Shown one piece after another: positions 31,904 through 40,358 of a stretch of 42,832 nucleotides of DNA (its first letter is position 1; the number at the start of each line of letters is the position of its first letter). Position numbers and translations under genes: made by a program. The DNA is from an uncultured Clostridia bacterium. Lineage in GTDB: Bacteria; Bacillota; Clostridia; Oscillospirales; Ruminococcaceae. Location: positions 1 through 42,832 of the forward strand of contig CANQKY010000005.1 of the NCBI GenBank assembly GCA_947624575.1, in the 5' to 3' direction. The notes beneath the pieces are model-generated. The model worked only from the letters and a program-made list of their open reading frames with translations. It was not told the origin of the DNA and did no database searches.

Positions 31904-33301
31904 TTAAAATACGCCGCAGGATTTGAGCAGCAGGACAAACAGCATCACCGGCGCAATATAACGGATCATCACCCGATACAGGCGCTTGCGGCTCATCTTG
32001 CCGCCGGTCTTTTCGGCTTCCTCGATCACGGCGTCCGGCGTTAGGATCCAGCCCACCAGAATACAGGTGCCGATCGCCACCACCGGCATCAGCAGGTTGT
32101 TGCTCAGGTAGTCCATGATGTCGAGGATCTGCGCCGTTGTGCCGTTGGGCAGCGGCGCTTCAAAGTAGAATAGGTTGTATCCGAGGCAGACCACGATGCT
32201 TAAAATCAGCGTGATTCCGCTTTCGAGAAGGGTCGCCCTGGTGCGGCTGAGCCCGAACTGATCCATCAGGCTTGATACCACCGCTTCCATGATCGAGATC
32301 GCACTGGTCAGGGCGGCAAAGAGCACCATGGCGAAGAATAAGATTCCCACCAGATTGCCGATCGGTCCCATCGCGGCAAACACATGCGGCAGCGAAACAA
32401 ACATCAGCCCCGGACCGGAGGCTTCCATGCCTTCGGTTCCGGCAAAGGTGAAAACGGCGGGAATAATCATCACGCCGGCAAGAAAGGCGATCGCGGTATC
32501 GAAAATTTCAATCTGATTGACCGAGGCGGAAAGGTGTGCGTCGTCATGCAGGTAGGAGCCGTAGGTGATCATGATCCCCATTGCCACGCTCAGGCTGAAA
32601 AACAGCTGACCCATCGCGTCAAGCAGAATGGTGAAGAACCGCCCTGCCGTCATGCCGGAGAAGTTCGGGATCGCATAGATCGCCAGCCCCTGCAGTCCGG
32701 TGCGGGTGACGCCGTTTTGGTCGGTGTGGCTGATGGTGAGGGAGAATACCGCGATCACCACGACCAGCAGGATCAAAACCGGCATCAGCACCTTGGAGAA
32801 GGACTCGATCCCCTTGTTGACGCCGCGGAGGATAATAAACACCACCGCGAACAGAAAGAGGGCGGTCATGATGATCGGCTGTATGGTCCCGGAGATAAAG
32901 GAGGTAAAATAGCCGTCTTGCGCGGCGGCACTTCCACCTCCGGTGAGATAGGCACACAGGTATTTCAGCACCCAACCGCCGATGGCACAGTAATAGGGCA
33001 GTATGATCGCCGGAACCAGACAGGCGATCACGCCCAGCCACTTCCATTTTTTGCGGAGCTTGCCGTAAGCGGTCAGCGGGCTTTGCTTGGTTTTCCTGCC
33101 GATCGCCACTTCGGTCATCAGCAGGGTGAAGCCGAAGGTCAGGGCAAGGATCAGGTAAACAAGCAGAAACAGTCCGCCGCCGTCCCGCGCCGCCAGATAG
33201 GGGAACCGCCAGATGTTGCCCAGCCCTACCGCGCTCCCCGCCGCCGCGAGGACGAACCCGATTGAGCCTTTGAAGGAATGTCGGTTTGTGTTGTTCTCCA
33301 T
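31904..33301 (-). CDS. Neurotransmitter:sodium symporter (NSS/SNF) family transporter
   Basis: Na+-coupled amino-acid transporter of 465 residues in the cytoplasmic membrane. The TM1 signature AAAGSAVGLGNIWRFPYL (about 19-36) with the Na+-site residues is intact. The length fits the 11-helix bacterial members such as MhsT rather than 12-helix LeuT. The unwound TM6 region is recognisable (AMGQLFFSLSVAMGIMITYGSYL). The likely substrates are hydrophobic or aromatic amino acids, by family only. CGGAGGC lies 4 nt before the ATG. It sits in a tightly spaced minus-strand series between the winged-helix gene (15 bp) and the MBL hydrolase gene. Confidence 0.92.
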   Translation of the reverse strand: MENNTNRHSFKGSIGFVLAAAGSAVGLGNIWRFPYLAARDGGGLFLLVYLILALTFGFTLLMTEVAIGRKTKQSPLTAYGKLRKKWKWLGVIACLVPAIILPYYCAIGGWVLKYLCAYLTGGGSAAAQDGYFTSFISGTIQPIIMTALFLFAVVFIILRGVNKGIESFSKVLMPVLILLVVVIAVFSLTISHTDQNGVTRTGLQGLAIYAIPNFSGMTAGRFFTILLDAMGQLFFSLSVAMGIMITYGSYLHDDAHLSASVNQIEIFDTAIAFLAGVMIIPAVFTFAGTEGMEASGPGLMFVSLPHVFAAMGPIGNLVGILFFAMVLFAALTSAISIMEAVVSSLMDQFGLSRTRATLLESGITLILSIVVCLGYNLFYFEAPLPNGTTAQILDIMDYLSNNLLMPVVAIGTCILVGWILTPDAVIEEAEKTGGKMSRKRLYRVMIRYIAPVMLFVLLLKSCGVF

Positions 33302-33316
33302 AAAAGCCTCCGTTTT

Positions 33317-34372
33317 TTATTCGTCAAAGCTGACCGATGTGATCTCCCCGTTCCACAACGAATCCGCAAAATCGGAAATGCGGTTTTTCTCCCGCCGTGT
33401 GATGGACCTGAACAGGGTGATCTGCAATTTCTTGTTCCTCTTTTTCCATTTGCCAGCCACTTCACCATCGACCAAAAGCGCCGGCATTACGATCCCCGCA
33501 AGATTGAAGATCGCCCGCAGATGTTCCGGACACAAAAACAGGCTTTCCTTTTTTTCGTGTGCCAAAAGAAGCTGGTCAAATCCGGCAAGGAAGAGGCATT
33601 GGGGAATCTCCCGATCGTATGTTTGACCGTTTTCGATGTAGTAATAAGTCCTGCCCTCGCATTCCGCTGTTTCTACAGGCAGCTTGGAAAGCCAGTCCTT
33701 GATCTGTGCGGTTGTCGCGTGGCAATAGTACTTGGCATCGTGAAAGGTGGAAGGACCCATATGGGTAAAATACCGGCGCGCCAGTTCAAGGCCTGCCTCC
33801 TGCTCGGGAATGGGAGTAAACGCGGGCGCCAGGCAGAAGGCTTTCTTTTCCTGCACCACATAGTTTAGAAGCCCGCGTTCGCACATTTCGCGGATACCGC
33901 CGCCCCACTGGTCGAACATACAGCTTTCTTCCACCTTGGTCATGCCTTGTTGCCTGCATATCTCCTTGAGCTCTTCTCTTGTCCGCTCGGAGTATTTCAG
34001 AGCCTCTAAGATCACATCGACAAAATAAGCCTGCCGCTTTGGCGTGAGCGCCCACTGATCCCGCCGATCCCAAAATGTATATCCGTTCCAGTCTTTTTTC
34101 AGATAATCCTGCCCGTTATGACAGTGAAGAAACAGGGGCAGATCATCTTTTGCAAATACATGGACCGTTCCTCTGACCGTCCAGTTCTTCACAAGACCGT
34201 CCCTGATCGTGTCCTCCCGATAATCAGAACACCTGATCCTCAGCGCGTGCATCGCATTGACCATAAACTGCGCCTGCACACCGCAAAGATCGTGGATTAC
34301 CGTCATTTTGTCCGCAGGCGTCAGCAGATGCTGATTGGCTAATTGGCGGATTTTCAGTTCCTCGGTCGTCAT
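33317..34372 (-). CDS. Winged-helix DNA-binding protein, AlkX/YcaQ (HTH_42) family
   Basis: Protein of 351 residues. The N-terminal region carries the GVQAQ motif (about 31-35) of the AlkZ/YcaQ superfamily, where the two Gln residues act in DNA glycosylases that release bulky or cross-linked bases. The WTVRGTVHVF block, later MGPSTFHDAKYY and the C-terminal LLVDGEVAGKWK strand are typical of PF06224-type proteins. The enzyme activity here is an inference from family. The sequence looks more A/T-rich than the surrounding genes. It is followed by the NSS gene after 15 bp and preceded by an anchored unknown protein gene 29 bp away. No clear strong Shine-Dalgarno sequence is seen beyond GGTAG near the ATG. 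Confidence 0.82.
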   Translation of the reverse strand: MTTEELKIRQLANQHLLTPADKMTVIHDLCGVQAQFMVNAMHALRIRCSDYREDTIRDGLVKNWTVRGTVHVFAKDDLPLFLHCHNGQDYLKKDWNGYTFWDRRDQWALTPKRQAYFVDVILEALKYSERTREELKEICRQQGMTKVEESCMFDQWGGGIREMCERGLLNYVVQEKKAFCLAPAFTPIPEQEAGLELARRYFTHMGPSTFHDAKYYCHATTAQIKDWLSKLPVETAECEGRTYYYIENGQTYDREIPQCLFLAGFDQLLLAHEKKESLFLCPEHLRAIFNLAGIVMPALLVDGEVAGKWKKRNKKLQITLFRSITRREKNRISDFADSLWNGEITSVSFDE

Positions 34373-34401
34373 GTAGCTACCTGCCTTTTTTGTCTTTCAG
34401 T

Positions 34402-34929
34402 CTACGGGATCACAATTTCAAATTTACCGTAGGCATAGCTTTTGTCTGCGTCCAGCGTTTTCACTCCTTCGGCGGAAGCTAAGGTAACGAATAGATGCTC
34501 TCCCGACGCAGGCATATGGACGTCCTCTTTGAAGATGAGCGTGATATTCAGTCCGTTTAGTCCCATAAATTTTTCACTGTAAACACTCGCGGCAGAGGTC
34601 AGATCATTGCCCTTATCATCTTCTATATAGAAGGCGGTATCATGGAAAATCTCAGCGTGCATAAACGGAAGAGAGTACATGACGCGAAAACGGATCTGCA
34701 TTTGAGAAGGATCCGTCATCACGAAGGAATCGGAAATAAAATAGTGCTCTTTTTCTATCACAATCGGCGTTACTTTTTCTTTGCTGATTGGATTTTCATA
34801 ATCCGCTTCTTCGGTTATGATCAGATCATCAATGCCGTCGTGATGGAATTTATGCAGATTGACGCCTGTAAAAATCAGGAGAAACGCAATCACCAAACCA
34901 AGCGCGATCCATGGATAAGCCTTCTTCAT
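34402..34929 (-). CDS. Anchored extracytoplasmic protein of unknown function
   Basis: Protein of 175 residues with one N-terminal hydrophobic helix (about 6-24, after MKKAYP) and no Cys suited to lipidation, so probably a membrane-anchored or secreted protein. The rest is beta-rich with motifs HYFISDSFVMTDPSQMQIRF and HLFVTLASAEGVKTL; I do not recognise a family. GGGGG lies 5-9 nt before the ATG. Base composition is clearly more A/T-rich than in rlmD upstream, similar to the winged-helix gene downstream, so the two may have arrived together. It lies 39 bp after rlmD and may be transcribed with it. Confidence 0.7.
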   Translation of the reverse strand: MKKAYPWIALGLVIAFLLIFTGVNLHKFHHDGIDDLIITEEADYENPISKEKVTPIVIEKEHYFISDSFVMTDPSQMQIRFRVMYSLPFMHAEIFHDTAFYIEDDKGNDLTSAASVYSEKFMGLNGLNITLIFKEDVHMPASGEHLFVTLASAEGVKTLDADKSYAYGKFEIVIP

Positions 34930-34968
34930 AGTTAACCCCCTGTTTTCAAATTGTTCATAAAGCCCCGA

Positions 34969-36330
34969 TTATTTTGCTTTTGACAGCAATACCACGCACT
35001 CCACATGGCGGGTGCGGGGGAAAAGGTCGGCGCCGCAGTATCGCTCCAGCGTAAAGCCGAGGTCGCAAAGCCGCCGGCAGTCCCGTGCGGCGGTCGCGGG
35101 GTGGCAGGAGATCATCACCAGCCGGTCGGGGGACATCTCCCGAATCGCCGAAAGGCAGGCTTCGTCACAGCCCTTGCGGGGCGGGTCGATGAGAATGATA
35201 TCGGGGCGCAGTCCTTCTCCGGCAAGCCGCGCGGCGATATTGCCTGCATCACCGCAGAAAAAGGCGGTATTGGAAAGCCCCATTTTTGCGGCACTTTCTT
35301 TGGCGTTCTCGATCGCCTGCGGCACGATCTCCACCCCGATCAGCCGCTTTACCCTCTCAGCCATCGAAAGCCCGATGCTCCCCGCGCCGCAGTAGAGATC
35401 GAGCAGGAGGTCGGTTTTGTGCGGCGCGGCGTATGCCGCAGCCTGCCGGTAGAGCCGCTCGGTCTGGGCATGATTCACCTGATAAAAGGCTTCGGGCGAC
35501 AGGGAGAGCGGAACACCGCAGAGAATATCGTGTAGCCTGCCGTCCCCGAACAGTGTTTCGGTTTCCTTGCCGAGTATGACATTGGTGCAGTCGGGATTGA
35601 CATTCTCGGTCACGCCGCAGATGTCTGGGAATGCCGTCATGAGCCGCCGTGCCAGCTCCCGTATGGCTGAAAGGTGTCCCCGCGTCACCACAAAGCAGAC
35701 CAGCACTCTGCCCGAAGCGGCACTCTGCCGCAGATAGAGGTGCCGAAAGGTACCCCGACCGGTCGTTTCGTCATAACAGGGGATCGAAAGCGTTTGGAGC
35801 AGTCGTGCGGTAGTAGCGGCGATCTCCCCGAACAGACGGGGCTGCAATAGACAGTCCGCACAGGGGACGATCCGGTGGCTGCGCGGCGCGTAAAACCCGT
35901 AGACGATCCTGCCGTTTTGGTCGGTGCCAAAGGGAATCTGTGCCTTGTTCCGGCAGCGGGTCACCTCTTTTGCCGCGAGGAAGTCCTCCGGTTCAAGGGG
36001 AAAATGCCCGACCCGCAAAAACGCATCGGCAAGAATATCCCGTTTGACCCTTGCTTCCGCCTCATAGCTCAGGTGGCGGAAATGGCAGCCGCCGCATGGT
36101 CCGAAAGCGGAACAGTCGGGCGGTATCCGGTCGGGAGATGGCTCGATCAGCCGCTCCAGTCTGCCGTAGGCATAGCCGCGGCGGAGCTTCACGATCCGTA
36201 TCTCCGCCAGATCCCCGATTGCCGTATACGGCACAAAAACGGGGAACCCTTCCGGCTTTGCCACGCCCTGCCCTTCGCTGGTGATTCCGGTGATGCGGGC
36301 GGTGATGATCTGATTTTTCTCTGGCTGCAT
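34969..36330 (-). CDS. rlmD: 23S rRNA (uracil-1939 C5)-methyltransferase RlmD
   Basis: SAM-dependent rRNA methyltransferase of 453 residues. Domains in order: N-terminal TRAM domain (about 6-60), the Fe-S cysteine set (CSAFGPCGGC and the later CADC), a central domain, and the Rossmann methyltransferase with DLYCGAGSIGL, DPPRKGC and the nucleophilic Cys in MISCHPAT. The FYQVNHAQTERLY block is typical of the RumA group. The ATG at 36330 is chosen for GGGGAGCG about 6 nt upstream. Because several Clostridia carry more than one RumA-like protein, U747 specificity cannot be fully excluded. It heads the minus-strand series from its own promoter, divergent from serC. Confidence 0.92.
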   Translation of the reverse strand: MQPEKNQIITARITGITSEGQGVAKPEGFPVFVPYTAIGDLAEIRIVKLRRGYAYGRLERLIEPSPDRIPPDCSAFGPCGGCHFRHLSYEAEARVKRDILADAFLRVGHFPLEPEDFLAAKEVTRCRNKAQIPFGTDQNGRIVYGFYAPRSHRIVPCADCLLQPRLFGEIAATTARLLQTLSIPCYDETTGRGTFRHLYLRQSAASGRVLVCFVVTRGHLSAIRELARRLMTAFPDICGVTENVNPDCTNVILGKETETLFGDGRLHDILCGVPLSLSPEAFYQVNHAQTERLYRQAAAYAAPHKTDLLLDLYCGAGSIGLSMAERVKRLIGVEIVPQAIENAKESAAKMGLSNTAFFCGDAGNIAARLAGEGLRPDIILIDPPRKGCDEACLSAIREMSPDRLVMISCHPATAARDCRRLCDLGFTLERYCGADLFPRTRHVECVVLLSKAK

Positions 36331-36364
36331 GGGCGCTCCCCTTTTGCACAAATTTACTAATTCT

Positions 36365-36393
36365 ATTATATCATATCGCTCATCGCTTGGCAA
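36365..36393 (-). promoter_or_regulatory. Sigma-A promoter of rlmD
   Basis: On the minus strand TTGCCA (36393-36388) and perfect TATAAT (36370-36365) with a 17-bp spacer, about 35 bp before the start codon. Confidence 0.85.
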
Positions 36394-36440
36394 TCCCGTC
36401 CAACGGTCGGAATTTGCAGGCGAAAAAGGCTGAAAATTAC

Positions 36441-36469
36441 TTGACGAAACCCTCCGAAAAGAATAAAAT
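36441..36469 (+). promoter_or_regulatory. Sigma-A promoter of serC-serA
   Basis: TTGACG (36441-36446) and TAAAAT (36464-36469) with a 17-bp spacer, 48 bp before serC. The leader is too short for a T-box or riboswitch. Confidence 0.82.
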
Positions 36470-36517
36470 AGTACAGGACGAACAGTCAAGTAAAGCATGA
36501 ATGAGGAGGAACAGACA

Positions 36518-37603
36518 ATGAGCAGAGTTTACAATTTCAGCGCAGGTCCGTCCATGCTGCCGGAGCAGGTACTGCGGCAGGCAGCCGAGGAAATGCTGGA
36601 TTATAAGGGTACCGGCGAATCGGTTATGGAGATGTCCCACCGCTCGAAAGAGTATGCGGCGATCATCGAGGAGTGCGAAACGCGGCTTCGTCGGGTGATG
36701 GAGATTCCCGATAACTATAAGGTATTGTTCTTGCAGGGCGGTGCGTCCTCGCAGTTTGCCATGGTGCCGCTCAACCTGATGACTAAAAACCGCAAGGCGG
36801 ACTATGTGATCACCGGTCAGTGGGCGAAAAAGGCGTATAAGGAAGCAGCTCGCTTCGGTGACTGCCATGTGGTGGCGTCCTCCGAGGATAAGACCTTTTC
36901 CTATATCCCGAAGCTCGACCCTGCCGCCTTTACACCCGATGCGGATTATTTCCACATCTGCATGAACAACACCATCTACGGCACCAAGTATCACACGCTG
37001 CCGGATACCGGCAATGTGCCGCTGGTTGCCGATGTGTCGTCCTGCATTCTGTCCGAGCCGATCGATGTGTCCCGTTTCGGACTGCTGTATGCCGGCGCAC
37101 AGAAGAACATGGGTCCTGCCGGTCTGACCGTTGTGATCGTGCGGGAAGACCTGATCGGTGAGCCGCAGGAAGGCACGCCGACCATGTTCACCTATTCCAC
37201 CCATGCCGATAACGGCTCGATGTTCAACACGCCGCCGACCTATGCGATCTACATCTGCATGAAGGTGCTTCAGTGGATCGAGGAGGAAGTGGGCGGTCTT
37301 GCCGAGATGAAGAAGATCAGTGAGAAGAAAGCGGGTCTGCTGTATGACTTCCTTGATCAGTCCAAGCTGTTCAAGGGCACGGTGGAGCGCGATTCCCGCT
37401 CGCTGATGAACATTCCGTTTGTCACCGGCGATGACGAGCTGGATAAGAAATTTGTGGCGGCTGCCAAGGACGCCGGCTTTATCAACCTCAAGGGTCACCG
37501 TACCGTCGGCGGTATGCGCGCTTCGATCTATAACGCGATGCCGGTCGAGGGCGTGGAGAAGCTGGTCTCGTTCATGAAGAAGTTTGAGGAGGAAAACAAG
37601 TAA
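36518..37603 (+). CDS. serC: Phosphoserine aminotransferase
   Basis: PLP enzyme of 361 residues that makes 3-phosphoserine from 3-phosphohydroxypyruvate and glutamate. The start at 36518 (N-terminus MSRVYNFSAGPSMLP) has GAGGAGG 8 nt upstream; the in-frame ATG at 36497 is upstream of that site. The Schiff-base Lys is in LLYAGAQKNMGPAG; the GGASSQF phosphate-binding stretch and the C-terminal GHRTVGGMRASIYNAM block are typical. Its stop overlaps the start of serA (TAATG), so the two steps of serine synthesis are translationally coupled. serB is not in the window. Confidence 0.97.
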   Translation: MSRVYNFSAGPSMLPEQVLRQAAEEMLDYKGTGESVMEMSHRSKEYAAIIEECETRLRRVMEIPDNYKVLFLQGGASSQFAMVPLNLMTKNRKADYVITGQWAKKAYKEAARFGDCHVVASSEDKTFSYIPKLDPAAFTPDADYFHICMNNTIYGTKYHTLPDTGNVPLVADVSSCILSEPIDVSRFGLLYAGAQKNMGPAGLTVVIVREDLIGEPQEGTPTMFTYSTHADNGSMFNTPPTYAIYICMKVLQWIEEEVGGLAEMKKISEKKAGLLYDFLDQSKLFKGTVERDSRSLMNIPFVTGDDELDKKFVAAAKDAGFINLKGHRTVGGMRASIYNAMPVEGVEKLVSFMKKFEEENK

Positions 37604-38757
37604 TGTTTCAGATCAACTGTCTCAATCCCATTTCCGGTATGGGTCTGGATCTGCTGACCGAGTCCTATGCGATCACCGATGATTTTGCCGATGCGGACGC
37701 GGCTCTGGTACGCAGCGCCTCGGTGCATGAGCTGCCGCTGTCGGATAAGCTGCTGGCGGTGGCGCGCGCGGGCGCGGGGGTCAATAATATCCCGCTGGAC
37801 AAGTGCGCCGAAAAGGGAATCGTGGTGTTCAATACGCCGGGCGCCAATGCAAACGGCGTCAAGGAGCTGGCGCTTGCCGGTATGCTGCTGGCGGCGCGGG
37901 ACATCGTGGGCGGCATCAACTGGGTGCAGACCGTCAAGGACGATGAGAACGTCGCCAAGCTGGTCGAGAAGGGGAAAAAGGCATACGCCGGTACCGAGAT
38001 CATGGGCAAAAAGCTGGGCGTGATCGGTCTGGGCGCAATCGGCGGACTGCTGGCAAACGCGGCGGCTTCGCTGGGTATGGAGGTCTACGGCTGTGACCCG
38101 TACCTGTCGGTCGAGGCGGCATGGCATCTTTCTCACCGTGTACATCATGTCAAGAGCAATGAGGAAATTTTTGCCACCTGCGATTACATATCGATCCATG
38201 TCCCGCTGATGGACGCCACCCGCGGCATGATCAATGCCGATACCATCGCCATGATGAAGGACGGCGTGGTGGTGCTGAATTTTGCCCGCGACGCGCTGGT
38301 CGATGACGATGCCATGGCGGCGGCGCTCAAATCGGGCAAGGTGAAACGGTATGTGACCGATTTCCCGAACGCCAAGAGCGCCGGTATGGAGGGCGCGATT
38401 GACATTCCGCATCTGGGCGCTTCCACCGAGGAGTCGGAGGACAACTGCGCGGTGATGGCGGTGCGGCAGATGATGGATTATCTCGAAAACGGCAACATCA
38501 AAAATTCGGTGAACCTGCCGAATGCCGAGATGGCGCGCAGCGGCGTAAGCCGTATCTGCGTGTTCCACCGGAATGTGCCGAATGTGATTGCCGCATTGAC
38601 CTCCGAGGTCGGCAAGCACTGCAATATCGAGAACATGGTCAACGCCTCCAAGGGCGAGTATGCCTACACCATGCTGGATCTCTCCGCCGCGCCGGACGAC
38701 AGCATGATCGCCGCGCTGACCGGTATTGCCGAGGTCACTCGTATCCGCGTGATCTGA
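37603..38757 (+). CDS. serA: D-3-phosphoglycerate dehydrogenase with ACT domain
   Basis: NAD-dependent 2-hydroxyacid dehydrogenase of 384 residues, first step of serine synthesis. The Rossmann motif GLGAIGG is at about 145-151; catalytic Arg is in NFARDAL and catalytic His in IPHLGAST. Between them the usual LDVFE.EP segment is replaced by YVTDFPN, a form I associate with Clostridia and Bacteroidetes type enzymes. The C-terminus (about 313-384) is an ACT domain, suggesting feedback by serine. The length lacks the extra ASB domain of longer enzymes. It starts one base inside the serC stop codon. Confidence 0.93.
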   Translation: MFQINCLNPISGMGLDLLTESYAITDDFADADAALVRSASVHELPLSDKLLAVARAGAGVNNIPLDKCAEKGIVVFNTPGANANGVKELALAGMLLAARDIVGGINWVQTVKDDENVAKLVEKGKKAYAGTEIMGKKLGVIGLGAIGGLLANAAASLGMEVYGCDPYLSVEAAWHLSHRVHHVKSNEEIFATCDYISIHVPLMDATRGMINADTIAMMKDGVVVLNFARDALVDDDAMAAALKSGKVKRYVTDFPNAKSAGMEGAIDIPHLGASTEESEDNCAVMAVRQMMDYLENGNIKNSVNLPNAEMARSGVSRICVFHRNVPNVIAALTSEVGKHCNIENMVNASKGEYAYTMLDLSAAPDDSMIAALTGIAEVTRIRVI

Positions 38758-38780
38758 ATGTGATCTAAAAAATACCGCTT

Positions 38781-38807
38781 CCGTTTGTGGGGGTACCCCT
38801 AAAACGG
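38781..38807. repeat. Inverted repeat after serA
   Basis: CCGTTT (38781-38786) and AAACGG (38802-38807) enclose the perfect palindrome GGGGTACCCC. It has no T tract. It may be a structured 3' end of the serC-serA mRNA. Confidence 0.5.
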
Positions 38808-38854
38808 CATGTGGTTTGAGCTTGTCATTAAGACGAGCCGGAACAGCAGAAGGG

Positions 38855-38891
38855 AACGCTCCGGACGAGGACAAAATCGCCGGAGCGTTTT
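38855..38891 (+). terminator. Intrinsic terminator downstream of serC-serA
   Basis: AACGCTCCGG (38855-38864) pairs with CCGGAGCGTT (38880-38889), extended inward by CGA/TCG across a mismatch, and is followed by TTC. The T tract is short (TTTT). Confidence 0.75.
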
Positions 38892-38916
38892 CTATTCGAT
38901 ATGGACAGTAGATTTC

Positions 38917-38942
38917 TTCACATTTGGGTGGTATCATGTGAA
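38917..38942. promoter_or_regulatory. Dyad upstream of the acetyltransferase gene
   Basis: TTCACAT (38917-38923) and ATGTGAA (38936-38942) form a 7-bp inverted repeat with a 12-bp spacer, overlapping a possible -10 box TATCAT (38932-38937). No convincing -35 box is seen, so an activator-dependent or regulated promoter is possible. Confidence 0.4.
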
Positions 38943-38991
38943 ATGTCAAATGGGTGACTGCACGACAAATCGGGAGTGAAGGAGGATTTGA

Positions 38992-39603
38992 ATGATGGAT
39001 CATGTGAAGCGGAAACAGCAAGGTCTGCCGTATCGCTATGACGATCCCAAACTGCTTGGCGATCAACATATCTATCAAGACAAAATGACAGAATATAATC
39101 GCACCTTGCCTACGGAAACGGAGCTTCGACAAAAACTTCTGCGGGAAGTTTTTGCAGAGGTCGGAGAAGACTGTACGGTCGAAACGCCGCTCCATGCAAA
39201 TTGGGGCTGTAAACACGTTCACTTGGGAAAAGGCATTTATATCAATTCTAATGTCACATTTGTGGACGACGAGCATATCTTTATAGGCGATTACTCTATG
39301 ATCTCCCCGAATGTTGTCTTTACCACCTCCGGGCACCCCATTTTGCCTGTTTTGCGTGAACATCACTATGTTTACAATCTTCCCATTCATATCGGGAGAA
39401 ATGTTTGGATAGGTTCTGGCTGCCAAATCATGCCGGGGATCACGATCGGAGATAATGCCGTCATCGGGGCAGGGAGTGTCGTAACGCATGACATTCCCGC
39501 AAATGTAGTTGCCCTTGGCGTTCCCTGTAAAGTGATCCGTGAGATCGGTGAGAAAGATAGAGAGTTTTACTATAAAGACAGAAAACTCGATGTCTGGGAA
39601 TAG
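38992..39603 (+). CDS. Maltose/galactoside-type O-acetyltransferase (left-handed beta-helix)
   Basis: Acetyl-CoA-dependent sugar O-acetyltransferase of 203 residues, Maa/LacA/NodL group. The N-terminal cap region is followed by hexapeptide repeats (for example IHIGRNVWIGSGCQIMPGI, ITIGDNAVIGAGSVVT). The catalytic His is in TTSGHPI (about 112-118), matching the TAxHP motif. AAGGAGG lies 6 nt before the ATG at 38992; a second ATG follows at 38995. The acceptor is not readable. The gene is more A/T-rich than its neighbours and stands alone, with a dyad in its promoter region, so recent transfer is plausible. Confidence 0.9.
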   Translation: MMDHVKRKQQGLPYRYDDPKLLGDQHIYQDKMTEYNRTLPTETELRQKLLREVFAEVGEDCTVETPLHANWGCKHVHLGKGIYINSNVTFVDDEHIFIGDYSMISPNVVFTTSGHPILPVLREHHYVYNLPIHIGRNVWIGSGCQIMPGITIGDNAVIGAGSVVTHDIPANVVALGVPCKVIREIGEKDREFYYKDRKLDVWE

Positions 39604-39711
39604 TCTGCCAAATTCCGTTTGTTAAGACATTGCAAACTTACTGTTTTATGAACCACTGTCATTTTGGAAGCGGTATTTTTTGATCTTCTTGCCGTTTTCT
39701 CCACAATTCTC

Positions 39712-39740
39712 TTGCAATAACGCTCTTTTTTGTGTATAAT
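39712..39740 (+). promoter_or_regulatory. Sigma-A promoter of the small membrane protein gene
   Basis: TTGCAA (39712-39717) and perfect TATAAT (39735-39740) with a 17-bp spacer, about 65 bp before the start codon. Confidence 0.82.
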
Positions 39741-39805
39741 GTTAATAGGCTGATGCCATATGAAGTCGGCGCAGCGGGCAGGAATTGCGGCAGTGGAGAA
39801 AGGAA

Positions 39806-40315
39806 ATGGGCGCCATGAGGGGACGGTTTCTGGAGAAATTGGGGCGCGGCATACTCTATCTGCTGGTGCTGGGGCTTGCCTATTTTGTCGGCGGCGTTTA
39901 CTTGAGCCTGTCCATTCTGCCGTCCGATGTGAGCTGGGTGCGGCTGATGCTGCTTTGCCTGCCGGTCGTTTTGGTTTGGATCGCGGCATACTGCAACCGT
40001 CTCAGCGATGAGAATATCGAGTACGAGTATCGATTCGAGCGGGAACGCGGCACGCTGCTGTGGGTCATCACCCTGATCGACCTGCGCGCCGAGCTGCTGG
40101 CGTTCTGGGTGATCTGGATTCCCCTGGTGATCGCGGTGGCATTTTTCCGGCGGTTCAGTTTGTCGTTCGGCAGCTTTTTGGCGATCCCCGCTATCTGCCT
40201 TGGGGCGGGCGTGGCTTTTCTCCTGATGGATATACTCTGTTGGGTTCTCGTCTGCCTGAGGTGGCGTTACAGGGCAAAGCATGAGGAAGCGGAAGGCGAG
40301 GATCTTTGGCTGTGA
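39806..40315 (+). CDS. Small integral membrane protein, unknown function
   Basis: Protein of 169 residues with about four membrane segments: 14-38, 44-61, 84-103 and 115-142. A polar stretch NRLSDENIEYEYRFERERGTLLW joins TM2 and TM3, and the C-terminus is charged (KHEEAEGED). The ATG at 39806 is chosen because GGAG lies 7 nt upstream; an ATG three codons later is also possible. No family is recognised. It has its own promoter and is followed by the cytidylate-kinase-like gene after 43 bp, so the two are probably co-transcribed. Confidence 0.75.
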   Translation: MGAMRGRFLEKLGRGILYLLVLGLAYFVGGVYLSLSILPSDVSWVRLMLLCLPVVLVWIAAYCNRLSDENIEYEYRFERERGTLLWVITLIDLRAELLAFWVIWIPLVIAVAFFRRFSLSFGSFLAIPAICLGAGVAFLLMDILCWVLVCLRWRYRAKHEEAEGEDLWL

Positions 40316-40358
40316 TCCTCCTACATCATAGACAGTAAGTCAGAAAGGATAAGCGCAG

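Noticed and set aside
36470..36517. T-box or riboswitch before serC
   Set aside because: The leader from the promoter is only about 40 nt and has no specifier loop or terminator.
37528..39489. Very long open frame (653 codons) on the minus strand opposite serA
   Set aside because: Frames opposite GC-rich genes stay open by codon bias. The plus strand carries clear SerA and acetyltransferase motifs, and the minus product is His/Arg-rich without family features.
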